Assembly (NCBI GenBank): GCA_019314525.1
Contig: JAFCZD010000018.1
Location: forward strand, 1 to 32,954
Origin: Deltaproteobacteria bacterium
GTDB lineage: Bacteria; Myxococcota_A; Polyangia; GCA-2747355
Direction: 5' to 3'
Length of the DNA stretch: 32,954 nt
Shown: piece after piece, positions 15,703 to 23,846 of the stretch
Layout: every line of letters begins with the position of its first letter
Position numbering within the stretch: position 1 is the stretch's first letter
Made by a program: the position numbers and the translations under genes
Notes under the pieces: model-generated
What the model was told of the DNA's origin: nothing
The model's database searches: none
Seen by the model: only the letters and a program-made list of their open reading frames with translations

Positions 15703-15715
15703 CGCTCTCTCCGTC
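15703..15715 (-). repeat. Retron a1 repeat
   Basis: Plus-strand CGCTCTCTCCGTC is the exact reverse complement of a2 at 15463-15475. It marks the 5' boundary of the retron RNA, 50 bases past the stop codon of the winged-helix/SWIM gene. Confidence 0.9.
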
Positions 15716-15727
15716 GATATCTATTTA
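15716..15727 (-). promoter_or_regulatory. Possible promoter -10 region of the retron RNA
   Basis: On the minus strand the sequence just before a1 is AT-rich (TAAATAGATATC). TAAATA at 15722-15727 would place transcription start at the first base of a1, 15715. The hexamer matches consensus at only 3 of 6 positions and no -35 is seen, so transcription from the upstream operon is equally possible. Confidence 0.25.
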
Positions 15728-15765
15728 CCTATCTCTATCTCCTGGCGCGAGGCCTATCAGTGGGC

Positions 15766-17424
15766 CTAACGGAAAATATTCCAAAACGAACCGCTCCGCC
15801 CACGGTGGGCCTTGCGCAGCGCGAGCATATGCTCGCACGGTCCCTTGTATAATTTGTTCTGCGTGTAGAAGTTGCAGGTGCAGTTGGCATCCACGATGCG
15901 CTCGTCGGCGTCGAGAGAGAGCCGCGGCGTGTAGCGACGGCCGTCGTTGACGCTGCCAGAAAGCTCCACCACGCCCCCAGGGCGCTCTTGCGCGTTAACA
16001 CGCACCCGCCCCTGCTCCACAAAGCGCGTGGCGCTTTCCTCGCGCGGGTTCGCGAAGCGCAGCGTGTCCATGGGGAGCGGATCACGCGTCAACTCGCGCA
16101 CACGATAGACGCCTTTGTTCACGTCATAGATCGCGCGCCCGGCTTGGGTGTAGGCGCTCAGCGCGCCGAGCACGACGGCTCGGTCAAGACCTAGGCGCCG
16201 CGCCAGGTCGTCAGGCTTCTCCGCCCAATTTTCCTTCAGCGCCGAAAACACGCGCGCCTTGGTCATGTCGTCGACGTCAGCCCGCGGCGCCATCAGGTCG
16301 AAGTTTCCCGCGGTAGACCAATCGTTTGCCGTCCACCCCGAGAGCCCCAAGGTGAAGGACATATCGCCAAGATCTGCAACATAGAACGAGGGCAAGCCAG
16401 TGCCAAGGAGGTGCACAGTGAAGCGCCGCGCCACTGGGATCAGCCGCTCAAGGGTGTGAATGCGTCGGCGCCCCCATACGCGTATTTCGTGAGCCTCGTC
16501 GCCTTGGTAGATAGATCGCCCACAGACGACCTCGTGGTTCCACGGCTCGAAGACCACACGAATGGGCTTGCCAGGCTCGAGGTGAAAACACATGCCGCGC
16601 GGCCCCACGAGCTCTTTGTTGCGCCTGAGCACAAGACAGAAGTTATGGATGTCCATGGGGTGCAGGTCGAAGCTCACCGCTGGCAAACTCATGGCTGAGC
16701 TAACCTGCAAGAAACCTCGCACCCAGGAGTCCGGCAGATCGATCTTGACCTCTTTGTAGGTCTCCTCGTGGGTGGTCTCCACGGAGAATCCACTGGGGTC
16801 CACCTCAAGGGTGGTCATCTTGTAGCTGCGGACCTTCTGAAACTCCTCGTAGAGCATCTGCGAGTAGTCGACGTTTGTCGTACCGCAGGCAAACTCACCC
16901 ACGTTCTTGTAGACCTCGTAGCTCGTACCGAGGCGCCCGTAGGTAGACTCGTCCTCGCTGAAGCACTCAAAGAAGAGTTCATCCGGATGCACGGTGATCA
17001 CAGGATCGAGCACGTACCAGGCGTCCATGTCCTCTTTGTAGAGGTAGTCGAAGTAGCGTTGCCGTGACGAGTAGAAGGCGCCCATGCGCTTGCTGCTGCG
17101 TTGACGCAGGGCGCTGAGTTCCTCTTGGAGTTCTTTGATATCCCGCGCCACAGAGCCGCGCTGCGCGGCGATCGCCATCCAGTCGAGGTCCTCTTGGGTG
17201 GCCAACCACTCCTTGTAGGCTGTGCGATCTTTGGGCTTCCATCGCAGGTCTGAGACGACGACGTCGTGCAGCGCGCTGATGGCCTCACGGAAGGCCACGT
17301 TCTTGGCCACCTCGCCGCGAAAGAAGGTTGGTTCGCGCCGGGTGTCCGGCGAAAAGGACATTTCCGTACTGTCAGCGCTGTTGCTGACTGCGGAGCTTCC
17401 CGCGTAGGCGTACTCAAACTCCAC
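15766..17424 (-). CDS. Retron-associated winged-helix plus SWIM protein (WHSWIM-like)
   Basis: This 552-residue protein has no enzyme motif I can identify. The N-terminal ~390 residues are of unknown fold. A winged-helix-like segment lies around residues 405-450 (DDLARRLGLDRAVVLGALSA, then a wing-like YDVNKGVYRV). A SWIM zinc finger is near the C-terminus with CxC at 515/517 and CxH at 530/532, expected to bind zinc and nucleic acid or protein. The protein ends SFWNIFR, echoing the RT's C-terminal WWKVF. The GTG start at 17424 follows a GAGGAGG and overlaps the ARM gene's end by 11 bases, so the two are co-translated. The pair matches the ARM/WHSWIM partners I recall for type XIII retrons; the effector mechanism is unknown to me. 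Confidence 0.9.
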   Translation of the reverse strand: MEFEYAYAGSSAVSNSADSTEMSFSPDTRREPTFFRGEVAKNVAFREAISALHDVVVSDLRWKPKDRTAYKEWLATQEDLDWMAIAAQRGSVARDIKELQEELSALRQRSSKRMGAFYSSRQRYFDYLYKEDMDAWYVLDPVITVHPDELFFECFSEDESTYGRLGTSYEVYKNVGEFACGTTNVDYSQMLYEEFQKVRSYKMTTLEVDPSGFSVETTHEETYKEVKIDLPDSWVRGFLQVSSAMSLPAVSFDLHPMDIHNFCLVLRRNKELVGPRGMCFHLEPGKPIRVVFEPWNHEVVCGRSIYQGDEAHEIRVWGRRRIHTLERLIPVARRFTVHLLGTGLPSFYVADLGDMSFTLGLSGWTANDWSTAGNFDLMAPRADVDDMTKARVFSALKENWAEKPDDLARRLGLDRAVVLGALSAYTQAGRAIYDVNKGVYRVRELTRDPLPMDTLRFANPREESATRFVEQGRVRVNAQERPGGVVELSGSVNDGRRYTPRLSLDADERIVDANCTCNFYTQNKLYKGPCEHMLALRKAHRGRSGSFWNIFR

Positions 17425-20400
17425 GCGGGGCCTCCTCGTTCTGCTTTCGGCCCTTGATCGCAGGCGCTCGCACCGTGAGGGGAAGCGCGAGGGCTGGGTA
17501 GTGTTGGCGCAGGCGCAGCATGCCCGCGATCAGCCGCTCCTTATCGCCTATGGCCATGGTCACGGACTGACGCGTGAAGACCCGCGCCACCACCTCAGCG
17601 GCCTCGGCGCTCTTCGTGCCCTCAGCCTCGAGAAACGCAAGAATACGGCTTTTGGCCATGCGCGCTTTATTCACACGAGAGAGCACGGAAACAAAATAGG
17701 GCTCAAGCTCCACGAGGCGCGTCACGTCGCCAAGAGCGTAGCGTTCGAGGTAGTTGGTGGCGAAGAGCTGCAACGCCTCGGCGGGGTGCTCACTGAGCTT
17801 GAGCAGGTACTGGTGACCATCGGCCTCAGCAAAGTAGCGTGTGATCAATTCGCGGCCGAAGGCCTGCACGTCGGGGCGCACGCTGTCGCAGATGGCCACC
17901 AAGATCTGTGGTGTGAGCTGCTCTTCGTTGAAGTTTTCGCGAAAGAAGGTGAAGGCGAAGAGCCGCGTGTCTTCCCATTTCGCGTCCAACAGCCGCATGG
18001 CCTGGTTGGCGCCGCGACGTAGGCGCTCGAGGTTGCGCTCACACATCGACCAGCATGCCTCGCGAACGGAGAGGATCTTGTGGCTGCCCAGGCGAACGAT
18101 CTCTTTGAGCGTCAACTCCTCGGGGTCGATGTTGGCGGCGAGGAGCACGCCTCCGAGCTCCTGCGCCTGCTGGGTCTTGCTGTGAAGGAGCCGCCAGACT
18201 TCTTCCTTGTCGACTCGGGGCAAACACGCCGCGAGCTCCTGACGCAGCACGCTCACCAGGTGGCTGTGCACCCCCTCTTTGGCGTCTCTGCGCAGGGCCT
18301 CGACGAACATCGCGCCAAGCTGAGCGGCGAACGCAGGCTGCGTGCTCGCCAGGCGCCCGAGGACAGCGCGCATGGCGTTGCGCAAATCAGCGCGCTCGTC
18401 GGTGCTGAGGCTGAACAGAAGCTCTGGCCGCTGGGCGAGGTCGGTATCTGAGAGCTGGGCAACCAAGCGCGCGCCAATGCCACGCACGCCCTCAGACGAA
18501 GAGGCCAGGAGGGCAACCAACACGTCGTCGGGGGCGCACAACGCCAGCTCCGCGTGATTGAGCAGGATATCACCCGCCAGCTCGTGCAGCTCTGGGAGCA
18601 CATGGGCGATGAGGTCACGAATAATGCCCACGCCGAGGGTCGTAAGCTGCCGAGAGAAGCCCTTGAGCAGGGTATTGGCCACATCGGCGGCGCGCTCACC
18701 ATCGTCGGGACCAAGCTCGAGCAAAGCCGCCATCAGCCGACCGATGAGGGCACAGGCGGCCTCGTCAGAGAGCAGCGACGAGCGCAAGAGATCGCGGGCA
18801 AACTGCCTGTTGTCGGCATAAGGGCTGAGGGCCAATGCTGCCATCAGCTCACCATCGGCACAGAAGCGCGCCCGGTCAGCATCGATCCAGCCCTGGGCGC
18901 GGCGGCGTGCTGGCTCATAGGCGCACGTCGCGACAGCGGCCACGAGGGCGCTGTCAGGGTTCGCCGCGTCATAGCGGCCCTCGGCCAACTCGAAGCCAAG
19001 CTGCGCTGTGACCTCGTAGGGGCGTGAGAGCAACATCAGCAATACGTCGATCTCAAGCTCGGAACAGAAGCGTGTGCTCGCGCGCAGCGCCTTGACCGCG
19101 AAGCGGTGTACAGGCTCGCAGGCGCTCTCGTCGAGCAAGTGCAACAAGCCGAAGGGCGCCTCGTCCCACAGCTCAGGGAAGGCCTCCTCCCGGGCTGCTG
19201 GGTTCTTCTGATGCGTGGTGGCGCTGATGGCGCGAAAAGCACGCCCCTTGGTATCCGCCGAGAAGCGCTTGCTGTTGCGGTAAAGCAGCTGGTTAAAGGC
19301 CCAATAGGGAGCGAAGGGTCCCCAGAATGCACGGCGTTGGGGACCTGACCACGAGTAATACTCCCGCGCCAGCGGCGTGACGGCGTCTGCGTCGGTGAAG
19401 GGCAGGAGCACGCCAACGGCCATCTTCATCCAATCGGGATCGTTGAGCTCCCCGAGACGACGCAGCGTGCGCCACGCGCGCCGGCGCATGTAGTGCCGGG
19501 CCTTGAGCCCCTCACGGGCCCAGTTGGACTCATAGCGATGGGCCACCAGCCCGAAGACCCGCCCATCACCACGAAACTCGGACGCCTTGAAGAGGGCGCG
19601 CAGCCAGTGCGGAGCGTGGCGATCGAGCTCTTGAAACTCGGCGAGGAAGTGCAGCAGCCCCGGGCGCACATGCTCGTTGTCGATCAGGTAGACCATGCGG
19701 AGGAGATCCACCGCCCCCCGGCCCGCCTTGTTGACCTGCGCAGGCAGCGCCACAGCGAAATCTTCTGCTGGTCCGCTGCGCGCCAGGTCCCGCAGGGTCT
19801 TGGGTAGGGTGTCTGTGAGCCCTTGGATGAAGCGTTCGCGGTCTGCGTCATGGTAGAGCACGCGCAGCGCTTCAGCGGCGATGGCGCGCGTACATGGCCG
19901 CTCAGACTGGCTGTCATAGAGCGTACGCAGCAGGCCTAGGGAGTCTACCGAGCCACAGCGCCCAAGAGCCCAAACGATGGCATAGCGACGAAGCGGTCGC
20001 CCCCGGGTCTCTTGCCGCAATAAATCGAGCAAGACAGGCTCGGCGGCGGCGAGCCGCAGTTCACCCGCGCGCCAGATCACCCGGTCGAGGGGCCAGCCCT
20101 CTGTTCTGCCCCGGCGGCGAGCAAGACGCCCTCCAGGCGCCTCCCCGGCTTGCAAGCGACGCAGCACCTCTTGCGAGCGCGCGTCCCCCTGGGGCTGTCC
20201 AGGCGCTGAGCGATAGGGGCCATTGTTATTTGGAGCTGACGCTGGCGCTGGTGACGCCGGCGTTGGTGATTGGGGCGCAGCGCTCATGGCGCCGATATCA
20301 TCGACGGGCTGGTAACCTTTATCGACCTTAGACGAGACGAGCTTGTCGAAGATCTTATCGGCGGCGGCGCGGGCCACCGGCAGCGCTGTTTTGGATCCAT

Positions 20401-20539
20401 CACGCAGCGTGGCGCCGCGGCGGCCATAACGGAAGTTCACGACAAACTGATCAGCACCCACCTCGCAGAGGTCCACCTCGTAGACCTTGTCGGAGGTTCC
20501 GAGGCGAAAAGCCAGGCTGACTTGTTTGATCAGCTTCAA
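17414..20539 (-). CDS. Retron-associated WGR plus ARM/HEAT-repeat protein
   Basis: About 1041 residues from a TTG at 20539, which follows AAAGGAG by 10 bases. The frame stays open to another TTG at 20620 (1068 residues), but no ribosome site precedes that one and a promoter-like sequence lies inside the extra segment. A WGR domain starts immediately (LIKQVSLAFRLGTSDKVYEV, then VVNFRYGRRGATL). A Pro/Ser/Ala linker (~residues 85-115) leads to ~900 residues of alpha-helical ARM/HEAT repeats (such as LRRYAIVWALGRCGSVDSLG). No catalytic motif is visible; it is probably a large scaffold or sensor. It is the first gene of the retron array and overlaps the WHSWIM gene. The composition matches the ARM component of type XIII retrons (from memory). 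Confidence 0.9.
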   Translation of the reverse strand: MKLIKQVSLAFRLGTSDKVYEVDLCEVGADQFVVNFRYGRRGATLRDGSKTALPVARAAADKIFDKLVSSKVDKGYQPVDDIGAMSAAPQSPTPASPAPASAPNNNGPYRSAPGQPQGDARSQEVLRRLQAGEAPGGRLARRRGRTEGWPLDRVIWRAGELRLAAAEPVLLDLLRQETRGRPLRRYAIVWALGRCGSVDSLGLLRTLYDSQSERPCTRAIAAEALRVLYHDADRERFIQGLTDTLPKTLRDLARSGPAEDFAVALPAQVNKAGRGAVDLLRMVYLIDNEHVRPGLLHFLAEFQELDRHAPHWLRALFKASEFRGDGRVFGLVAHRYESNWAREGLKARHYMRRRAWRTLRRLGELNDPDWMKMAVGVLLPFTDADAVTPLAREYYSWSGPQRRAFWGPFAPYWAFNQLLYRNSKRFSADTKGRAFRAISATTHQKNPAAREEAFPELWDEAPFGLLHLLDESACEPVHRFAVKALRASTRFCSELEIDVLLMLLSRPYEVTAQLGFELAEGRYDAANPDSALVAAVATCAYEPARRRAQGWIDADRARFCADGELMAALALSPYADNRQFARDLLRSSLLSDEAACALIGRLMAALLELGPDDGERAADVANTLLKGFSRQLTTLGVGIIRDLIAHVLPELHELAGDILLNHAELALCAPDDVLVALLASSSEGVRGIGARLVAQLSDTDLAQRPELLFSLSTDERADLRNAMRAVLGRLASTQPAFAAQLGAMFVEALRRDAKEGVHSHLVSVLRQELAACLPRVDKEEVWRLLHSKTQQAQELGGVLLAANIDPEELTLKEIVRLGSHKILSVREACWSMCERNLERLRRGANQAMRLLDAKWEDTRLFAFTFFRENFNEEQLTPQILVAICDSVRPDVQAFGRELITRYFAEADGHQYLLKLSEHPAEALQLFATNYLERYALGDVTRLVELEPYFVSVLSRVNKARMAKSRILAFLEAEGTKSAEAAEVVARVFTRQSVTMAIGDKERLIAGMLRLRQHYPALALPLTVRAPAIKGRKQNEEAPRGV

Positions 20540-20549
20540 CGCGCGACCG

Positions 20550-20556
20550 CTCCTTT
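20550..20556 (-). promoter_or_regulatory. Ribosome binding site deciding the ARM gene start
   Basis: Minus-strand AAAGGAG lies 10 bases before the TTG at 20539. It is the only strong Shine-Dalgarno near the beginning of this frame and favours the shorter product. Confidence 0.45.
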
Positions 20557-20568
20557 TCCGCAGAGGAG

Positions 20569-20598
20569 ATGGTATGGCTTGATGGATAGCCTCGTCAA
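20569..20598 (-). promoter_or_regulatory. Candidate sigma-70 promoter for the retron array
   Basis: On the minus strand TTGACG (20598-20593) is followed after 18 bases by TACCAT (20574-20569): 5 of 6 and 4 of 6 to consensus. Transcription would start just ahead of the AAAGGAG and TTG start, giving the retron array its own promoter separate from the efflux pump gene that ends at 20654. Confidence 0.4.
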
Positions 20599-20653
20599 TG
20601 GCCTTGGGTGAGGCTGTCAATGCTCAGGAAAAATACTCCAGACCCTAATTGCC

Positions 20654-23600
20654 TCAAGCGATATTCCTCACCTTCCCGCGAGCAAACCAAGCGTAAACCG
20701 CAGGCAGCACCAACAAGGTCAGCAAGGTAGACGTCACGAGCCCCCCGATGACCACCGTGGCCAAAGGCCGCTGCACCTCTGCGCCCGCGCTCGTGGCCAG
20801 GGCCATGGGGATGAAACCCAAAGAGGCCACGAGCGCAGTCATCAGCACGGCGCGCAGTCGCGTCCGTGCGGCGTCCAACGCCGCTTCCTCTGGGGTGACC
20901 CCCGCGTTGCGCCGCTCAACGATATGAGAGACCAACACAACACCATTGAGCACAGCCACGCCAAAGAGCGCGATGAAGCCCACGCCCGCAGAGATGGAGA
21001 AGGGGTAGCCACGTAGAGCAAGCGCCACCAGACCGCCGCTGATGGCCATGGGTACGTTGAGGAAAATCAACGCCGCCAGCGGTGCCGAGTTGAAGGTTGA
21101 GTAGAGCAAGACGAAGATCAGCAAGAGGGCCACCGCAACCAGCAACGTGAGCCGCTCTGATGCTGCCTGCAGATTCTCAAACTGACCACCCCATTCCGTC
21201 GTCCATCCCGCTGGCAGCTTCACCTTGGCGTCCACGGCCGCCTGGGCCTCGCTGACAAAAGACGCCAGATCACGCCCTCGAACATTGGCCTCGATGTTGA
21301 TTCGACGGCTGATGCTCTCCCGGCTGATCTGCGCCGGGCCCTCTTCCACCGTCACGCTGGCCAGCTGTGAGAGGGGGATCTGACGTATAGCCCCCCCCGC
21401 GCCTTTGGGGGCGACGACACGCAGATCACGGATGCGTTTGAGATCGTGACGAACAGAGCTGTCATAACGGACTTGAAGGCGATATCTGCGCTGCCCATCG
21501 ATGACCACACCCACAGGTTTACCGCCCACCGCTTCGATCACGTCGAGGACGTCTTCAGCGTTGATGCCATGCCGGGCGATGGCCTTGCGGTTCACCCGTA
21601 CCCGTAACATGGGCAGCCCCTGGGTCTGCTCGGCTTTCACGTCGGCAGCGCCGGGGATCTGTTCCAGCACCCGCGCGATCTCATCCGCCTTCTCCTTGAG
21701 CACTTGCAGATCGTCACCGTAAAGGTGCACCGCCACATCAGAGCGCACACCAGAGATCAACTCCTGGACCCGCAGCTCAATTGGCTGAGAATAGCTAAAG
21801 ATGGCCCCAGGCACGTGCTTCTTGAGGACGGCATCGATGGCCTCCACCAGCGCCTCTTTGCTAGGGTAGCGCCACGTGTCTCTCGGTTGAAGCATAAGAT
21901 AGGTGTCACTGATCTCCACCCCCATGGGGTCTGTGGCGATCTCTGCCCTCCCTGTCCGCGAAATAGCGGTCTTGATCTCCGGGAACTTCTGCCGCAACAC
22001 CTTCTCGGCGGTGGTGCTGATCTCATTGGACTGCTCCAACGAGATGCTTGGCAGCCGCCAGATTTGCAGCGCGATAGCGCCCTCGTCGAGGCGGGGGATG
22101 AACTCTGCGCCAAGCCCCGGGAGCAGCATCAGGCTGGCGACAAAGACGCTCACAGCGAGGGTCGCCGTGGTCTTCTTTCGGCGGACAACGTAGGAGAGCA
22201 CCGGCTCGTAGAACGCTTTGGCGAGGCGATAGAGCAAAGGCTCCCGCTTGGGGGCCTTCCTCAGCAAGAGGCTGGCGAGCACGGGCATCAGCGTCAGCGC
22301 ACAAAGCAGTGAACCAGCCAGCGCGAAGACCACCGTCAGCGCCATGGGCACGAACATCTTCCCCTCCACACCACGCAGCGCCAAGATCGGCAGGTAGACT
22401 ACCATGATGATCCCCACGGCGAACACCACAGGGCGCGCAACGTCATGGGCCGCCAGGCGAACCTTCTCCCGCAAAGGCGTCTCGGCGTCGTGCTGGCTCT
22501 TGTACAAGGCGCGCACGATATTCTCGATCATCACCACGGACCCATCCACGATGAGTCCAAAGTCGATGGCGCCCAGGCTCATCAGGTTTCCCGAGAGGCC
22601 CGCCCATTTCATTGCGGTGAACGCCACCAACATCGAGAGGGGGATGGCCATAGCGACGACCAAGCCTGCTCGCAGGTTGCCAAGGAGCAGGAAGAGCACG
22701 ACGAGCACCAGCACCCCACCCTCGAGCAGGTTCTTGGCCACGGTGTGAATGGTGCGCCGAACAAGGTTTGTACGGTCATAGAAGGTGTCGATACTCACGC
22801 CAGGAGGCAGCGTTTTTCTGATCTTGGCAACCTTCTCTTTGACCCGGTTGACGACGTCCCGCGAGTTTTCGCCCATGAGCATCATCACGATACCCACCAC
22901 GGCCTCCCCGCGGCCATCGCGGGTGACCGCCCCTTGGCGGATCACTGGCGCGAACTCGACCTTGGCAACGTTACCGATGGTCACGGGGGTACCACCCTCG
23001 TCATGGGAGAGCACGATATCGCCCAGGTCGCTCAGCGTCTCCACCAGCGCCTCACCACGCACGAGGAACTGCTCACCACCATGAGCGATGTAGCCGCCAC
23101 CAACGTTGCGATTATTCGCCTTCAGCGCCCGGGAGATGTCGCCCACTGTGAGCCCGTGGGCAGCCAGCCGGCTCGGATCGATGGTCACCTGGTACGTCTT
23201 CAGCTCACCCCCAAAGGAGTTGACCTCTACCACCCCGCGAACGGAGCGCAGGTGGTAGTTGATATTCCAATCGAGGATCGAGCGCAGCTCCATCAACGTG
23301 TAGCAGCTCTTCGTATCAGGCTGGCCTCTGCCGCACATGGGCTCGCCCTTGACCTCGAATTGGTAGATTTCGCCAAGCCCGCTCGAAATGGGCCCCATCT
23401 CTGGGTCTCCATAGCCTTCGGGGATCTGCTCTCGCGCCGCCATCAGCCGTTCGCTGATCACCTGACGCGCCCAGTAGATGTCGGTGCCCTCGTCGAAAAC
23501 TATTGTCACCACCGAGAGTCCGAACTTTGACACTGAACGGATCTGCGCCACACGTGGGAGGCCACTCATGGCGGTCTCCACGGGCACGCTGATGAAGCGT

Positions 23601-23785
23601 TCCACCTCGTCAGGGGCGAGGCTGGGGCTGTTGGTCAAGATTTGGACCTGTACATTGGTGACATCGGGAACGGCATCAATGGGCAACTCACCCAAAGACC
23701 GCACGCCCATCCCAATGAGCAGAAGCCAGAAGAGGATGACCAGCAAGGGATGGTCGATGGAAAAGTCGATGACACGTCGGATCAT
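20654..23785 (-). CDS. czcA: CzcA-type heavy-metal RND efflux pump
   Basis: The 1043-residue inner-membrane pump has normal family length and exports metal ions using the proton gradient. It starts MIRRVIDFSIDHPLLVILFW, the usual first membrane helix, and has twelve predicted helices with two large periplasmic loops. The fourth-helix signature DFGLIVDGSVVMIEN has the Asp-rich form seen in pumps for divalent metals (Zn, Co, Cd, Ni) rather than the CusA copper/silver form, so a divalent substrate is favoured. The adaptor gene lies 61 bases upstream, and that gap holds one copy of the 26-bp palindromic element. The retron array begins just downstream on the same strand. No outer-membrane channel gene is adjacent. 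Confidence 0.93.
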   Translation of the reverse strand: MIRRVIDFSIDHPLLVILFWLLLIGMGVRSLGELPIDAVPDVTNVQVQILTNSPSLAPDEVERFISVPVETAMSGLPRVAQIRSVSKFGLSVVTIVFDEGTDIYWARQVISERLMAAREQIPEGYGDPEMGPISSGLGEIYQFEVKGEPMCGRGQPDTKSCYTLMELRSILDWNINYHLRSVRGVVEVNSFGGELKTYQVTIDPSRLAAHGLTVGDISRALKANNRNVGGGYIAHGGEQFLVRGEALVETLSDLGDIVLSHDEGGTPVTIGNVAKVEFAPVIRQGAVTRDGRGEAVVGIVMMLMGENSRDVVNRVKEKVAKIRKTLPPGVSIDTFYDRTNLVRRTIHTVAKNLLEGGVLVLVVLFLLLGNLRAGLVVAMAIPLSMLVAFTAMKWAGLSGNLMSLGAIDFGLIVDGSVVMIENIVRALYKSQHDAETPLREKVRLAAHDVARPVVFAVGIIMVVYLPILALRGVEGKMFVPMALTVVFALAGSLLCALTLMPVLASLLLRKAPKREPLLYRLAKAFYEPVLSYVVRRKKTTATLAVSVFVASLMLLPGLGAEFIPRLDEGAIALQIWRLPSISLEQSNEISTTAEKVLRQKFPEIKTAISRTGRAEIATDPMGVEISDTYLMLQPRDTWRYPSKEALVEAIDAVLKKHVPGAIFSYSQPIELRVQELISGVRSDVAVHLYGDDLQVLKEKADEIARVLEQIPGAADVKAEQTQGLPMLRVRVNRKAIARHGINAEDVLDVIEAVGGKPVGVVIDGQRRYRLQVRYDSSVRHDLKRIRDLRVVAPKGAGGAIRQIPLSQLASVTVEEGPAQISRESISRRINIEANVRGRDLASFVSEAQAAVDAKVKLPAGWTTEWGGQFENLQAASERLTLLVAVALLLIFVLLYSTFNSAPLAALIFLNVPMAISGGLVALALRGYPFSISAGVGFIALFGVAVLNGVVLVSHIVERRNAGVTPEEAALDAARTRLRAVLMTALVASLGFIPMALATSAGAEVQRPLATVVIGGLVTSTLLTLLVLPAVYAWFARGKVRNIA

Positions 23786-23804
23786 GAAGGTGTCCTCTAG
23801 CTGC

Positions 23805-23828
23805 TAGACGTTCGCGCTCAGTCGCAAA
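23805..23828. repeat. Intergenic palindromic element, copy 1
   Basis: It begins TAGACGTTCGCG and continues CTCAGTCGCAAA. It is two bases shorter than the copies at 27944 and 31059 but shares their first 12 bases and the AGTCGC core. It lies between the adaptor stop and the pump start. Confidence 0.6.
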
Positions 23829-23846
23829 GCAAAATAGACCAAAGAT

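Larger units (their letters stand above)
15463..15715 (-). ncRNA. Retron msr-msd non-coding RNA
   Basis: The RNA runs in the same direction as the RT gene and is bounded by perfect 13-bp inverted repeats: a1 at 15703-15715 (5' end) and a2 at 15463-15475 (3' end). The total length of ~253 nt is similar to Mx162-class retrons. The msr part (about 15702-15630) shows a 7-bp hairpin with one G-U pair (CGAAGUC/GACUUUG, loop AGAC) and a GGCG/CGCC hairpin. The msd part contains a long stem at 15534-15608. The branch guanosine should lie in or just after a1 (AGAGCGTGG), but I cannot fix it. The position between the WHSWIM gene and the RT gene is as expected for a retron. Confidence 0.92.

Noticed and set aside
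22445-23530. 361-residue open frame on the plus strand
   Set aside because: Antisense to the RND pump gene; its His-rich translation has no domain content.
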